Positions 56,775 through 64,000 of a stretch of 64,000 bases of DNA are shown here, in pieces. The notes under the pieces were generated by a model that worked only from the letters and a program-made list of their open reading frames with translations, was not told the DNA's origin and did no database searches. The position numbers and the translations under genes were made by a program. The first letter of the stretch is position 1. Every line of letters starts with the position of its first letter. The stretch is from Janibacter indicus. Its GTDB lineage: Bacteria; Actinomycetota; Actinomycetes; Actinomycetales; Dermatophilaceae. The stretch is taken from NCBI RefSeq assembly GCF_900176385.1, contig NZ_FWXN01000005.1:1-64000 (forward strand). Direction: 5' to 3'.

Positions 56775-57730
56775 GCGTGGGCCTCCCGGGCCAGGGTCGC
56801 GGCCCCGACGATGCCGGCGTCGTTGCCGAGGGTCGCCGGGACGATCTGCGGCGCGGGGCGGTGGCCCCGTCCGATGAGGTGTCGCGCGAAGGACGCGCGC
56901 GCCGGATCGATGAGCAGGTCCCCCGCGTCAGCGACGCCGCCGCCGACGACGACCAGACGTGGGTCGAGGACCGCGCAGATCGAGGCCAGGCCCTGCCCGA
57001 GCCGGGCACCGAGGTCCTCGAGCAGCTCGATGCTCGCCCCGTCGCCCTGCTGCGCCAGCTCGGTGACGTCCTGACCGGTGAGGGCCTCGGGGTCGCCGCC
57101 GCACCGCTCGCGCAGCGCGGCCCCGATGGGCGAAGGGGAGGTCACCAACTCGCGCGCGGAGCGCACCAGGGCGGTGCCGGAGGCGAAGACCTCGAGGCAG
57201 CCGGAGTTGCCGCAGCCGCACCGCGGGCCGCTGGGGTCGAGGGCGACGTGGCCGATCTCGCCACCGATGCCGAAGGCCCCCTGCAGGAGCCGGTCGTCGA
57301 CGATGCAGCCGCCGCCGACCCCGGTGCCGACGGTGACGAGCACCATGTCGTCGCAGTCGCGGCCGGCGCCGTGGCGGTACTCGCCCCAGGCGGCGGCGTT
57401 GGCGTCGTTGTCGACGACGACGTCACGCTCGACGAGCGCGCCGACCTCCTCAGCCAGGTCGAGGTCGCGCCAGGGCAGGTTGGGGGCGAACCACACGTGT
57501 CCGCGCCGGGAGTCGACGAAGGCGGCACAGGCCATGCCGACCCCGACGACCTCGTCGGGGGCCTCCTGCTCGAGGGACCGCACGAGCCCGGCGGTCGCCT
57601 CGATGATCGCCGCGGTGTCGTCCGCGGGGGTGGCGACCTGCTGCCGCTGGGTGATCCGCCCGCGCTCGTCGACGAGCGCCCCGGCGATCTTGGTCCCGCC
57701 GATGTCGATGCCGATGGCCGTCGTGCTCAT
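56771..57730 (-). CDS. ROK-family glucokinase (second of adjacent pair)
   Basis: 319 residues with the same motifs as its neighbour: GIDIGGTKIAGALVDE, DVVVDNDANAAAWGEYR, VGTGVGGGCIVDD and zinc motif CGCGNSGCLEVFAS. The two are clearly related across their length but well diverged, so the duplication is old and they may prefer different sugars. Its ATG overlaps the stop of the small gene upstream (4 bp). Confidence 0.93.
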   Translation of the reverse strand: MSTTAIGIDIGGTKIAGALVDERGRITQRQQVATPADDTAAIIEATAGLVRSLEQEAPDEVVGVGMACAAFVDSRRGHVWFAPNLPWRDLDLAEEVGALVERDVVVDNDANAAAWGEYRHGAGRDCDDMVLVTVGTGVGGGCIVDDRLLQGAFGIGGEIGHVALDPSGPRCGCGNSGCLEVFASGTALVRSARELVTSPSPIGAALRERCGGDPEALTGQDVTELAQQGDGASIELLEDLGARLGQGLASICAVLDPRLVVVGGGVADAGDLLIDPARASFARHLIGRGHRPAPQIVPATLGNDAGIVGAATLAREAHA

Positions 57731-58047
57731 GCCCCGCTCACTCCTTCGTCGGCCGCACCGGCCTCGTCGTCGTGGACCTCGACCCGCTCCCCGCGGGAGC
57801 GCAGGGGGACGTGCGGGGGCGCCTCGTCGAGCTCGACCCCGAGCGCTCCGCTCACGGCCGCCGAGCCGAAGGCCGCCCGGGTGAGCGCCTCGGCGAGCAG
57901 GCTGGCACCGGTCATGGCGCGCCGGGTCGTCGCGTCGTCGAGCCGGCGCAGGTCCTCGCCGAGGCCCTCGAGGTCGACCTCGGAGAGCACCCGCAGCAGC
58001 TGCACGACGACGTCCTCGGCGTCCGGTGTCTGCTCCTGGTCAGCCAC
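57727..58047 (-). CDS. Hypothetical protein
   Basis: 106 residues, acidic, helical in the middle (VVVQLLRVLSEVDLEGLGEDLRRLDDATTRRAMTGASLLAEALTRAA). No known domain recognised. It overlaps the ArsA-like gene by 8 bp and the ROK gene by 4 bp, so it is a genuine member of this packed operon. Its ATG follows GACCAGGAG-like sequence weakly; function unknown. Confidence 0.7.
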   Translation of the reverse strand: MADQEQTPDAEDVVVQLLRVLSEVDLEGLGEDLRRLDDATTRRAMTGASLLAEALTRAAFGSAAVSGALGVELDEAPPHVPLRSRGERVEVHDDEAGAADEGVSGA

Positions 58048-58960
58048 GGGGCCACACCGCCTCGTCGGGGGTCATCGTCACGGTGAGGACCCCGCCGGCG
58101 ACGCCCGCACGCGCGATCTCGCAGCGCCGCAGGACCGAGGGCAGCAGCACCCGTCGGCTGCGCCCGGCGCACCCGAGGACGAGCTCGTCGTCGTGCCGGA
58201 CGAGGTCGAGGTCGGCCGCCCGCACGCCCGGCAGGTCGATCACCAGGTGCCAGGCGCCGCTGCCGTCGTCGAGCCGCTCGACGCGCAGCCCGTGGTCGGG
58301 GGCCGGGTCGGGCAGGTGCTCGACGCCCGCACCCCCGGGTGGGTGGACCGCGGTGAGGCGACGCCCCATGAGCGCGAGGAAGACCTCGGCGTCGGCTCGC
58401 CGGGCCGCGCCGACGGGGCCGGCGGGTGCGGCGAGGTGCAGGGCGGTCTGCGCCGGGTCGGCGAGCGCCGTGTCGAGAGCGTCGAGCAGGGCGGCTCCCT
58501 CGCGCAGCGCCGCGAGCACGGGGGCGTCGGGCTGCGGGAGCGTGCCGATGCCGTCGGGTGCCACGAGCACCTCCCAGCGCGCGATGACGGGGACGAAGGC
58601 GCTCATCGCTCGAGCCACCCGCTGGGGTGCGTCGAGCAGTCGGGCGACCTCGACGTCGACCTCGACGACGATCTCATGGTCGTCGGCCGCGGCCTGCTCG
58701 AGCTGGCGAGCCAGCCGCAGCAGCGCCGGCAGCTCGGCCGGCAGGATCCGCGCGATGAGGTCGGCGACGACGGGCGAAGGGAGGTCCAGTGCCGTGAGCA
58801 GCCGGTCGAGGAGGTCCTCGACCGCCACGACGACCGGGTCGGGCGCGCCGTGCTGGGGCGCGGGCCGCACGACCGCGTGGTGCGGGGTCAGTGCGGCGAG
58901 CACCCGGGAGGCGACGTCGGGTCCGTGGTCACCGCCACCGACGACGAGGTGGGCGCGCAC
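58040..58960 (-). CDS. ArsA-related protein with HSP20-like domain, P-loop lost
   Basis: 306 residues. The C-terminal 80 (GLRVERLDDGSGAWHLVIDLPGVRAADLDLVRHDDELVLGC ... VTMTPDEAVWPRG) is the alpha-crystallin-like domain attached to actinobacterial ArsA-family ATPases. The N-terminal part has the ArsA-like order but GGGDHGPDVASRV stands where GKGGVGKTT would be, so ATP binding is unlikely. GTG 58960 is chosen because it places VRAHLVVGGG at the start; an open frame runs further. It may be a scaffold or a non-catalytic partner. Confidence 0.7.
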   Translation of the reverse strand: MRAHLVVGGGDHGPDVASRVLAALTPHHAVVRPAPQHGAPDPVVVAVEDLLDRLLTALDLPSPVVADLIARILPAELPALLRLARQLEQAAADDHEIVVEVDVEVARLLDAPQRVARAMSAFVPVIARWEVLVAPDGIGTLPQPDAPVLAALREGAALLDALDTALADPAQTALHLAAPAGPVGAARRADAEVFLALMGRRLTAVHPPGGAGVEHLPDPAPDHGLRVERLDDGSGAWHLVIDLPGVRAADLDLVRHDDELVLGCAGRSRRVLLPSVLRRCEIARAGVAGGVLTVTMTPDEAVWPRG

Positions 58961-58967
58961 GGTCCTC

Positions 58968-59414
58968 TCAGGCCTCGGCGCGCTTCTTGAGGTCACGCAG
59001 CGCGGTGTCGACGATGACCTTCTCGGCCTTGCGCTTGAGCATGCCGAGCATCGGCACCTTGAGGTCGACGGTCAGCTCGTAGACGACCTCGGTACCGCCG
59101 TCGGCCGTGGCGCTCAGCGTGTAGGAGCCGTCCATCGCCTTGAGCATCGTCGCCTCGACGAGGGTCCACGAGGCGACACCCTGACCGTCCTCGGCGACGT
59201 CCCACGTGTAGTCGAGGGTGTAGGTGTCCTGGATCGGGCCGGCGTCGAGGCTGAAGGAGGCGGTGTCGGGCCAGCCGTCGCCGTCCTCGGTGAGGATCTC
59301 GACCTGTCGGATCTCCTTGGCCCACTCCGGGTAGGCCTCGAGGTCGGCGATGATGTCGAGGACCTCGCCGGGCGAGGCGTCGACGACGGTGCTGGAGCGG
59401 GTGCTGTCGGCCAT
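58968..59414 (-). CDS. SRPBCC-family (polyketide cyclase/dehydrase-like) protein
   Basis: 148 residues. START-like fold: STVVDASPGEVLDIIADLEAYPEWAKEIRQVEIL, a DTYTLDYTWD strand pair and a C-terminal helix (MLGMLKRKAEKVIVDTALRDLKKRAE). Binds a hydrophobic ligand; in actinobacteria members sit near lipid genes. ATG start. 7 bp upstream of the ArsA-like gene and 10 bp downstream of a second SRPBCC gene. Confidence 0.88.
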   Translation of the reverse strand: MADSTRSSTVVDASPGEVLDIIADLEAYPEWAKEIRQVEILTEDGDGWPDTASFSLDAGPIQDTYTLDYTWDVAEDGQGVASWTLVEATMLKAMDGSYTLSATADGGTEVVYELTVDLKVPMLGMLKRKAEKVIVDTALRDLKKRAEA

Positions 59415-59424
59415 GCGGGCGAGA

Positions 59425-59784
59425 CTATCGCGTGCGACCCTCGAGCCGGTCCTTGATGTGGTTGAGCCCGCTCTTCCACCGGCGCCGGTGCTCCCGAGAC
59501 CACCGCGCGGCGCCGCGACCGTGCTCACCGTGGACGAAGTGGTGGACGATCGTGCCGCCGTGCCCGGCCTCCAGCCAGATCTCCATCCGCCCGACGACGT
59601 CGCCCTGCACGCGCCAGCGCACCCCCTTCGCCCCGCGGTCCTGCACGACCTCCCGGTGCAGCCCCGGCCACAGCCCGTCGAGCACCCCGGGGGCATCGAG
59701 CTCGGCCCGCACCACGTGCGGCGCGGCGCGGACGTAGGTCTCGTCGACGATGTCGACGAGGGGTACCTGACGACGCAGGAGCAC
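59425..59784 (-). CDS. SRPBCC-like protein
   Basis: 119 residues. VDIVDETYVRAAPHVVRAELDAPG, then VRWRVQGDVVGRMEIWLEAGHGGTIVHHFVHGEH and a basic C-terminal helix (RWSREHRRRWKSGLNHIKDRLEG) match a START-like polyketide cyclase family. GTG start, second member of an operon-like run with the SRPBCC gene below it. Divergent from the acyl-CoA ligase, which suggests a lipid-related role. Confidence 0.78.
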   Translation of the reverse strand: MLLRRQVPLVDIVDETYVRAAPHVVRAELDAPGVLDGLWPGLHREVVQDRGAKGVRWRVQGDVVGRMEIWLEAGHGGTIVHHFVHGEHGRGAARWSREHRRRWKSGLNHIKDRLEGRTR

Positions 59785-59859
59785 GGAGAGTCCTTCCGGT
59801 GGCTCGGTCGTGGACGGGGGCGAGGAGAACAGTATGGCCACCATCACGGGCACGACCTC

Positions 59860-59887
59860 CTGACGCACCCCGTCGCGCGGGTAGGCT
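59860..59887 (+). promoter_or_regulatory. Putative promoter of the acyl-CoA ligase gene
   Basis: CTGACG (59860-59865) and TAGGCT (59882-59887) are spaced 16 bp. The start would fall near 59894, about 50 nt before the GTG. Confidence 0.4.
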
Positions 59888-59943
59888 CCACGCGAGCCAG
59901 CCTCCCCGCAGGTGCAGCCGGACGGCGAACGAAGGAGATCCCC

Positions 59944-61734
59944 GTGAACGACAGCACGATGCCCCGCCTCATCGAGGGCAACCCCACCGACTCCCTGGCA
60001 GACCTGCCGGGCCGCAACGCGGACAAGGACCCGCAGCGGGTCGCCTTCAGCGTCAAGGAGTCGGGCGCGTGGCGTGACGTGACCGCCGCGCAGTTCAACC
60101 TCGAGGTGCGCGCCCTCGCCAAGGGCCTCATCGCCCAGGGCCTCGAGCCCGGCGACCGCCTCTCGATCATGGCCCGCACCCGCTACGAGTGGACCGTCCT
60201 CGACTTCGCGACCTGGGTCGCCGGCGGTGTGCCGGTGCCGATCTACGAGACGAGCTCCGCCGAGCAGGTCGAGTGGATCGTCAAGGACTCCGGCACCCGC
60301 TTCCTCGTCGTCGAGACGACCAAGCACGCCGCGGTCGCCGACGAGGCCCGCGCCAACCTCACCGGTCTCGACCAGGTCTTCATCATCGACAACGGCGACC
60401 TCGACACGATCGTCGCCGCCGGCGCGGACGTCACCGACGAGCAGCTCGAGGAGCGCATCGCCGGGCAGGACCGCGCGACCATCGCGACGATCATCTACAC
60501 CTCGGGCACGACCGGTCGCCCCAAGGGCTGCGAGCTGACCCACGACAACTTCCTCGGCCTCACCGAGAACACCATCGCCAAGCTCGGCGACGTGCTCAAC
60601 AAGGACGACGCGTCGACGCTGCTCTTCCTCCCCCTCGCGCACGTCTTCGCCCGCTTCATCGAGGTCCTCGCGGTCACCGCCGGCCGCCGGATGGGCCACA
60701 GCGCCGACATCGCCAACATCCTCGACGACTTCCAGGCCTTCCGGCCCACCTTCATCCTCGCCGTGCCGCGCGTCTTCGAGAAGATCTACAACAAGGCCAA
60801 CGAGACCGCCGTTGCCGGAGGCAAGGGCAAGATCTTCGCCCGCGCCTCCGATGTCGCCATCGCCTGGTCCGAGGCCCAGGACACCGGCTCGGTCCCGCTG
60901 AAGATCAAGGTGCAGCACGCGGTCTTCGACAAGCTGGTCTACAGCACGCTACGGGCCAAGATGGGCGACAAGGTCGAGTACGCCGTCTCCGGCGGCGCCC
61001 CGCTCGGCACCCGTCTGGGGCACTTCTTCCGCGGCATCGGCGTGACGATCCTCGAGGGCTACGGCCTCACCGAGACGACCGCCCCCGCGACGGTCAACAT
61101 CCCGGGCAAGGTCAAGATCGGCACCGTCGGCCCGCCGCTGCCCGGCGTCTCGCTGCGCATCGCCGACGACGGCGAGGTCCTCATCAAGGGCGTCAACGTC
61201 CTGCACGGCTACCACGACAACGAGAAGGCCACCCTCGAGGCGCTTCAGGACGGGTGGTTCAGCACCGGTGACCTCGGCGAGCTCGACTCCGACGGCTACC
61301 TGAAGATCACCGGCCGCAAGAAGGAGATCCTCGTGACCGCGGGCGGCAAGAACGTCGCCCCTGGTGTCCTCGAGGACCGCCTGCGCGCGCACCCGCTCAT
61401 CAGCCAGTGCCTCGTCGTCGGCGACGGCAAGCCCTTCATCGCCGCGCTCGTGACGATCGACGAGGAGATGCTGCCGGGCTGGGCCGCCAACAACGGCCTC
61501 GGCGCGCTGACCGTCGAGCAGGCCCGCACCAACGAGACCGTCCTGGCCGAGATCCAGGGCGCCGTCGACGAGGCCAACAAGGCCGTCTCCAAGGCCGAGT
61601 CGATCCGCAAGTTCTCGGTGCTGTCCGAGGACTTCACCGAGGACAACGGCACCCTCACCCCGTCGATGAAGCTCAAGCGCAACATCATCATGCGCGACTT
61701 CGAGGACGAGGTGGAGGCGCTCTACGGCAGCTGA
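59944..61734 (+). CDS. Long-chain-fatty-acid--CoA ligase (FadD15-like)
   Basis: 596 residues. AMP-binding enzyme: P-loop-like IIYTSGTTGRPKGCELTH, FLPLAHVFARF, EGYGLTETTAPATVN, and the hinge/lysine region LKITGRKKEILVTAGGKNVAPGVLED. It activates fatty acids with ATP and CoA for lipid synthesis or degradation. GTG start with AAGGAG 8 nt upstream. The catalytic C-terminal lysine in LTPSMKLKRN is present. Divergent from two SRPBCC genes. Confidence 0.95.
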   Translation: MNDSTMPRLIEGNPTDSLADLPGRNADKDPQRVAFSVKESGAWRDVTAAQFNLEVRALAKGLIAQGLEPGDRLSIMARTRYEWTVLDFATWVAGGVPVPIYETSSAEQVEWIVKDSGTRFLVVETTKHAAVADEARANLTGLDQVFIIDNGDLDTIVAAGADVTDEQLEERIAGQDRATIATIIYTSGTTGRPKGCELTHDNFLGLTENTIAKLGDVLNKDDASTLLFLPLAHVFARFIEVLAVTAGRRMGHSADIANILDDFQAFRPTFILAVPRVFEKIYNKANETAVAGGKGKIFARASDVAIAWSEAQDTGSVPLKIKVQHAVFDKLVYSTLRAKMGDKVEYAVSGGAPLGTRLGHFFRGIGVTILEGYGLTETTAPATVNIPGKVKIGTVGPPLPGVSLRIADDGEVLIKGVNVLHGYHDNEKATLEALQDGWFSTGDLGELDSDGYLKITGRKKEILVTAGGKNVAPGVLEDRLRAHPLISQCLVVGDGKPFIAALVTIDEEMLPGWAANNGLGALTVEQARTNETVLAEIQGAVDEANKAVSKAESIRKFSVLSEDFTEDNGTLTPSMKLKRNIIMRDFEDEVEALYGS

Positions 61735-61758
61735 CCGCCCGGCTGACCGGTGCGCGGG

Positions 61759-62028
61759 TCAGCCCGCGTGCCGGCGCAGGTCGTCGTAGTCCGAACGAGG
61801 CTCGTGCACCGCACGGGCCTCGTTTGCCGTCTCGGCGCTCACCAGGCCCGCGGCGATGAGCCGCGAGACCACCTCGCGCTCGCGCCGGTCGAGCGGCAGC
61901 AGCTGTGGGTCCGGGTCAGCGAGGGTGGCCGGGCTCCCCAGCGCCGTCACCATGCAGTCGGCGCAGCCGACGTCCCGGACCGGGCAGGTGCCGCAGTCGA
62001 TCGTCAGCGGCAGTGGTCGACGGGTCAT
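61759..62028 (-). CDS. Small cysteine-rich hypothetical protein
   Basis: 89 residues. CGTCPVRDVGCADC near the N-terminus is a four-cysteine set (CxxC...CxxC) that probably binds zinc or an Fe-S cluster; the C-terminal half is helical (DRREREVVSRLIAAGLVSAETANEAR). ATG 62028 has AGGAGG 8 nt upstream; the GTG three codons earlier lies inside that ribosome site. Related proteins occur in many actinobacteria without a named domain. Convergent with the ligase gene. Confidence 0.75.
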   Translation of the reverse strand: MTRRPLPLTIDCGTCPVRDVGCADCMVTALGSPATLADPDPQLLPLDRREREVVSRLIAAGLVSAETANEARAVHEPRSDYDDLRRHAG

Positions 62029-62139
62029 GTCCGTCACCTCCTCGTCGTCGCCGGGTCCCTCCCGACACCGACCACGCTAGGAGCGACCCCCGACAGCCCT
62101 CCCGACGCGGGTGGTGAGTGGGACCGACGCGGGAGCGGG

Positions 62140-62235
62140 CGAAGGGTGGGGCGGCGACGTCAAGCCGAAGTCCGGCACGACAACAGGCGGCCGCAGGAGG
62201 ACGAAGGGACTTCGGCAGTGTCGCCCCACCCTTCG
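62140..62235. repeat. CGAAGGGTGGGG two-tier inverted repeat, copy B
   Basis: Outer arms CGAAGGGTGGGGCG / complement (14 bp, 62140-62153 and 62222-62235), internal loop with TCAAG on the left and CAGTGT on the right, inner arms CCGAAGTCC / GGACTTCGG (9 bp). It lies 45 bp beyond the stop of the DUF2332 gene on the minus strand, like copy A after aroG. AAGTCCGG and TCAAG are shared with copy A. Confidence 0.75.
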
Positions 62236-62280
62236 TCCGCGACCAACCCGCCTCCCTTCGTCCGCTCGCGTGTCTCCGCG

Positions 62281-63318
62281 TCAGCAGACGGTGAGGCGGC
62301 GGCCGTGACCGTGGGTCCAGCCGACGGCCGAGCCGTCGAGGCCGAGGCAGAAGTCGCTGCCCTCCCCCGCGCAGGTGGCGGTCGCGGTGACGTCGGGCAG
62401 CACGGAGGCGCCCTCGTTGGAGACCCAGTGGGCACGGCCGCCCGCGGCGCGGACGCGGGCGACGACGTCGTGGGCCAGCTGCTGCCACTGCCTCCGGCCC
62501 GCGTCGTCGAGGTAGGCGATGACCGCCGAGTGGAAGAGGACGAGGGTCGCGTCGGGTGCCTGGGACCGCGCCCGGTCGACGACCGCGTCGAGGTCGGCGA
62601 GCAGGTCGCCGCGGGTGATGTCGACGGGCGCGTCGGCGACCACCCGGCAGGCCGCGGCCAGCCGGGCCCGGCGGTCCTCGTGCTCCGGCCACACGAGCGT
62701 CTCGAGCCAGCGTGCCGTGTCCGGCACGGACAGGTCGAGCGGGTTGAGGTCGATGCCGCCGCGCCAGACGACCTCCGGGAGCGAAGGGGGGATCGCCGCC
62801 GGTCCACGCACGGTGCAGTCGAGGACGACCGGTGAGGGACCCGACGACGGGTCGACCCGGGCGACCTGCGCCCCGGCGTCGTCGAGGTAGCGGTAGGACC
62901 AGCGGTCCGGGTGCAGGCACAGGCCGGCGCTGGCACCGACCTCGAGGAGGGCCAGCGGGCCCTCGAGGCCTCCGAGCACCGGCAGCAGCGTCGCGCACCG
63001 AGCGACCTCGTTGGTCTGGGTGGACCGGGCGAGGATCGTCTCGCGCACCTGCGGCCACCGCGTCAGGAGGGTCTCGCGCAGGGCGCCCGGGTCGGCGTAG
63101 CCGGACGGCGTCACCGCACGGTGCCACCGGGCGGCCCCGAAGACGAGATTGGGCTGGCGCTTGGCGCTCGGCAGCTGCTCGAGCAGGGCGAGGACCTCAG
63201 GGTCGTCGGCGACGCCGGCGGCCCACAGCTCGAAGGTGCGCGACTCCCCCTTCGCCTCCTGCTGGGCGAAGTGCCGGTAGAAGTCGACCACGTCCGCCAG
63301 GTCATCCATCGCACGCAT
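62281..63318 (-). CDS. DUF2332 domain-containing protein
   Basis: 345 residues, cytoplasmic. Typical blocks: [64 protein letters not shown] (a SAM-like glycine motif), [12 protein letters not shown] and [15 protein letters not shown]2332 has an incomplete methyltransferase-like fold; no reaction is known. ATG start at 63318 or three codons later (63309). Confidence 0.88.
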   Translation of the reverse strand: MRAMDDLADVVDFYRHFAQQEAKGESRTFELWAAGVADDPEVLALLEQLPSAKRQPNLVFGAARWHRAVTPSGYADPGALRETLLTRWPQVRETILARSTQTNEVARCATLLPVLGGLEGPLALLEVGASAGLCLHPDRWSYRYLDDAGAQVARVDPSSGPSPVVLDCTVRGPAAIPPSLPEVVWRGGIDLNPLDLSVPDTARWLETLVWPEHEDRRARLAAACRVVADAPVDITRGDLLADLDAVVDRARSQAPDATLVLFHSAVIAYLDDAGRRQWQQLAHDVVARVRAAGGRAHWVSNEGASVLPDVTATATCAGEGSDFCLGLDGSAVGWTHGHGRRLTVC

Positions 63319-63381
63319 GCGGGCACCCTCCCACGCCGCGCCTCACGGACGTTGTCGGGGGCGGCACCTACGGTCGTCGGC

Positions 63382-64000
63382 ATGGAGGTCGTCCAGGACA
63401 GGCTCGGTGATCTCGGCACACCGCTGGCCGAGGTCACCTTCGTCGTCGTCGACCTCGAGACGACGGGCGGGTCGGCCCGCGACTGCGGCATCACCGAGAT
63501 CGGTGCGGTCAAGGTGCGCGGCGGCGAGGAGCTCGGCGAGCTGCAGACCTTCGTCAACCCCGGCGAGCCCATCCCGGCCTTCATCCAGTCGCTCACCGGC
63601 ATCACCGACGCGATGGTCGCCGACGCACCCCGGGCCGGTGAGGCGGTCGCGAGCTTCCTCGAGTTCGCCCGCGGTGCGGTGCTCGTCGCGCACAACGCCG
63701 GCTTCGACATCGGCTTCCTCAAGGCGGCCTGCGCCGCCCACGACCTGCGCTGGCCCGGCCACACCGTCCTCGACACCGTGCGGCTGGCGCGGCAGGTCGT
63801 CTCCCGCGACGAGGTGGCCAACCACAAGCTGGGCACCCTCGCCCGTCACTTCGGCGCGAGCACGACACCCGACCACCGTGCCCTGCACGACGCCCGCGCG
63901 ACCGTCGACGTGCTGCACGGCCTCATCGGGCGCCTCGGCTCGGTCGGGGTGCACACGCTCGAGGAGCTGAGCTCCTACACCTCCCGGGTCAGCGACGAGC
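63382..64000 (+). CDS. DEDDh 3'-5' exonuclease-domain protein (runs off the right edge)
   Basis: The first 206 residues are in the window. DnaQ-like exonuclease: [10 protein letters not shown] (Asp24, Glu26), [22 protein letters not shown] and [14 protein letters not shown] with the catalytic histidine and aspartate. The frame is open at the window end; actinobacterial proteins of this start commonly continue into a GIY-YIG or UvrC-like part, which cannot be tested here. ATG start. Divergent from the DUF2332 gene. Confidence 0.9.
   Translation, partial: MEVVQDRLGDLGTPLAEVTFVVVDLETTGGSARDCGITEIGAVKVRGGEELGELQTFVNPGEPIPAFIQSLTGITDAMVADAPRAGEAVASFLEFARGAVLVAHNAGFDIGFLKAACAAHDLRWPGHTVLDTVRLARQVVSRDEVANHKLGTLARHFGASTTPDHRALHDARATVDVLHGLIGRLGSVGVHTLEELSSYTSRVSDE

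Overview
The window is 64 kb of a high-GC (about 70%) actinobacterial chromosome. Gene content and order point to the order Micrococcales, most like the Intrasporangiaceae and relatives, but no rRNA is present to confirm this. Supporting signs are SepH, DUF3159, DUF3710, DUF4193, SAV_6107-type HEPN, DUF6504, MacS-type kinase and Rv2175c/PknL genes, many GTG starts, TCGAAC-N4-GTTCGA LexA boxes and probable leaderless transcripts. No tRNA, rRNA or CRISPR array was seen.

Layout. 1-5.2 kb is a patchwork: the end of an ISL3-family insertion sequence, a lower-GC class II UvrA gene, an HTH-MurA fusion gene and a decayed GntP permease. 5.2-9.4 kb holds a membrane acyltransferase and dxs. 9.4-20.2 kb resembles the M. 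tuberculosis Rv2689c-Rv2699c block: aconitase (with a possible SOS gene beside it), TrmA-like methyltransferase, APC permease, two TrkA proteins, DUF3159, OB-fold protein, DUF3710, dut and DUF4193. 20.3-28.9 kb carries suhB, ferrochelatase, sepH, thymidine kinase, a phosphodiesterase-like protein, DUF5998 and a Pat-type protein acetyltransferase. 29-35.3 kb has the topoisomerase IV genes parC and parE around a permease. 35.5-44.3 kb has small DUF genes, dinB and the SOS-controlled DUF6504/HEPN/dnaE2 operon.

44.4-51.6 kb resembles Rv2173-Rv2178c: polyprenyl synthase, Rv2175c-like protein, LysM transglycosylase, PASTA kinase and aroG. The 1.1 kb between the kinase and aroG has no intact gene of usual size but is dense in signals. 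On the minus strand a promoter leads into a full SAM-IV riboswitch, then a 31-residue sulfur-type leader peptide, then only a broken 3' piece of a TauD/TfdA dioxygenase. Two GCATTGCC palindromes, an 89-nt near-perfect hairpin and a 108-nt two-tier inverted repeat lie in the same gap. 51.7-64 kb has a two-component system, PlsC, two adjacent ROK kinases, an ArsA/HSP20-like protein, two SRPBCC proteins, a long-chain acyl-CoA ligase, DUF2332 and the start of a DEDDh exonuclease.

Three patterns run across the window: a strongly over-represented 9-mer CGAAGGGGG, absent from the first 4.5 kb and often forming the base of terminator stems; a family of 20-bp palindromes in three intergenic spots; and two copies of a CGAAGGGTGGGG-bounded structured repeat just downstream of minus-strand genes.
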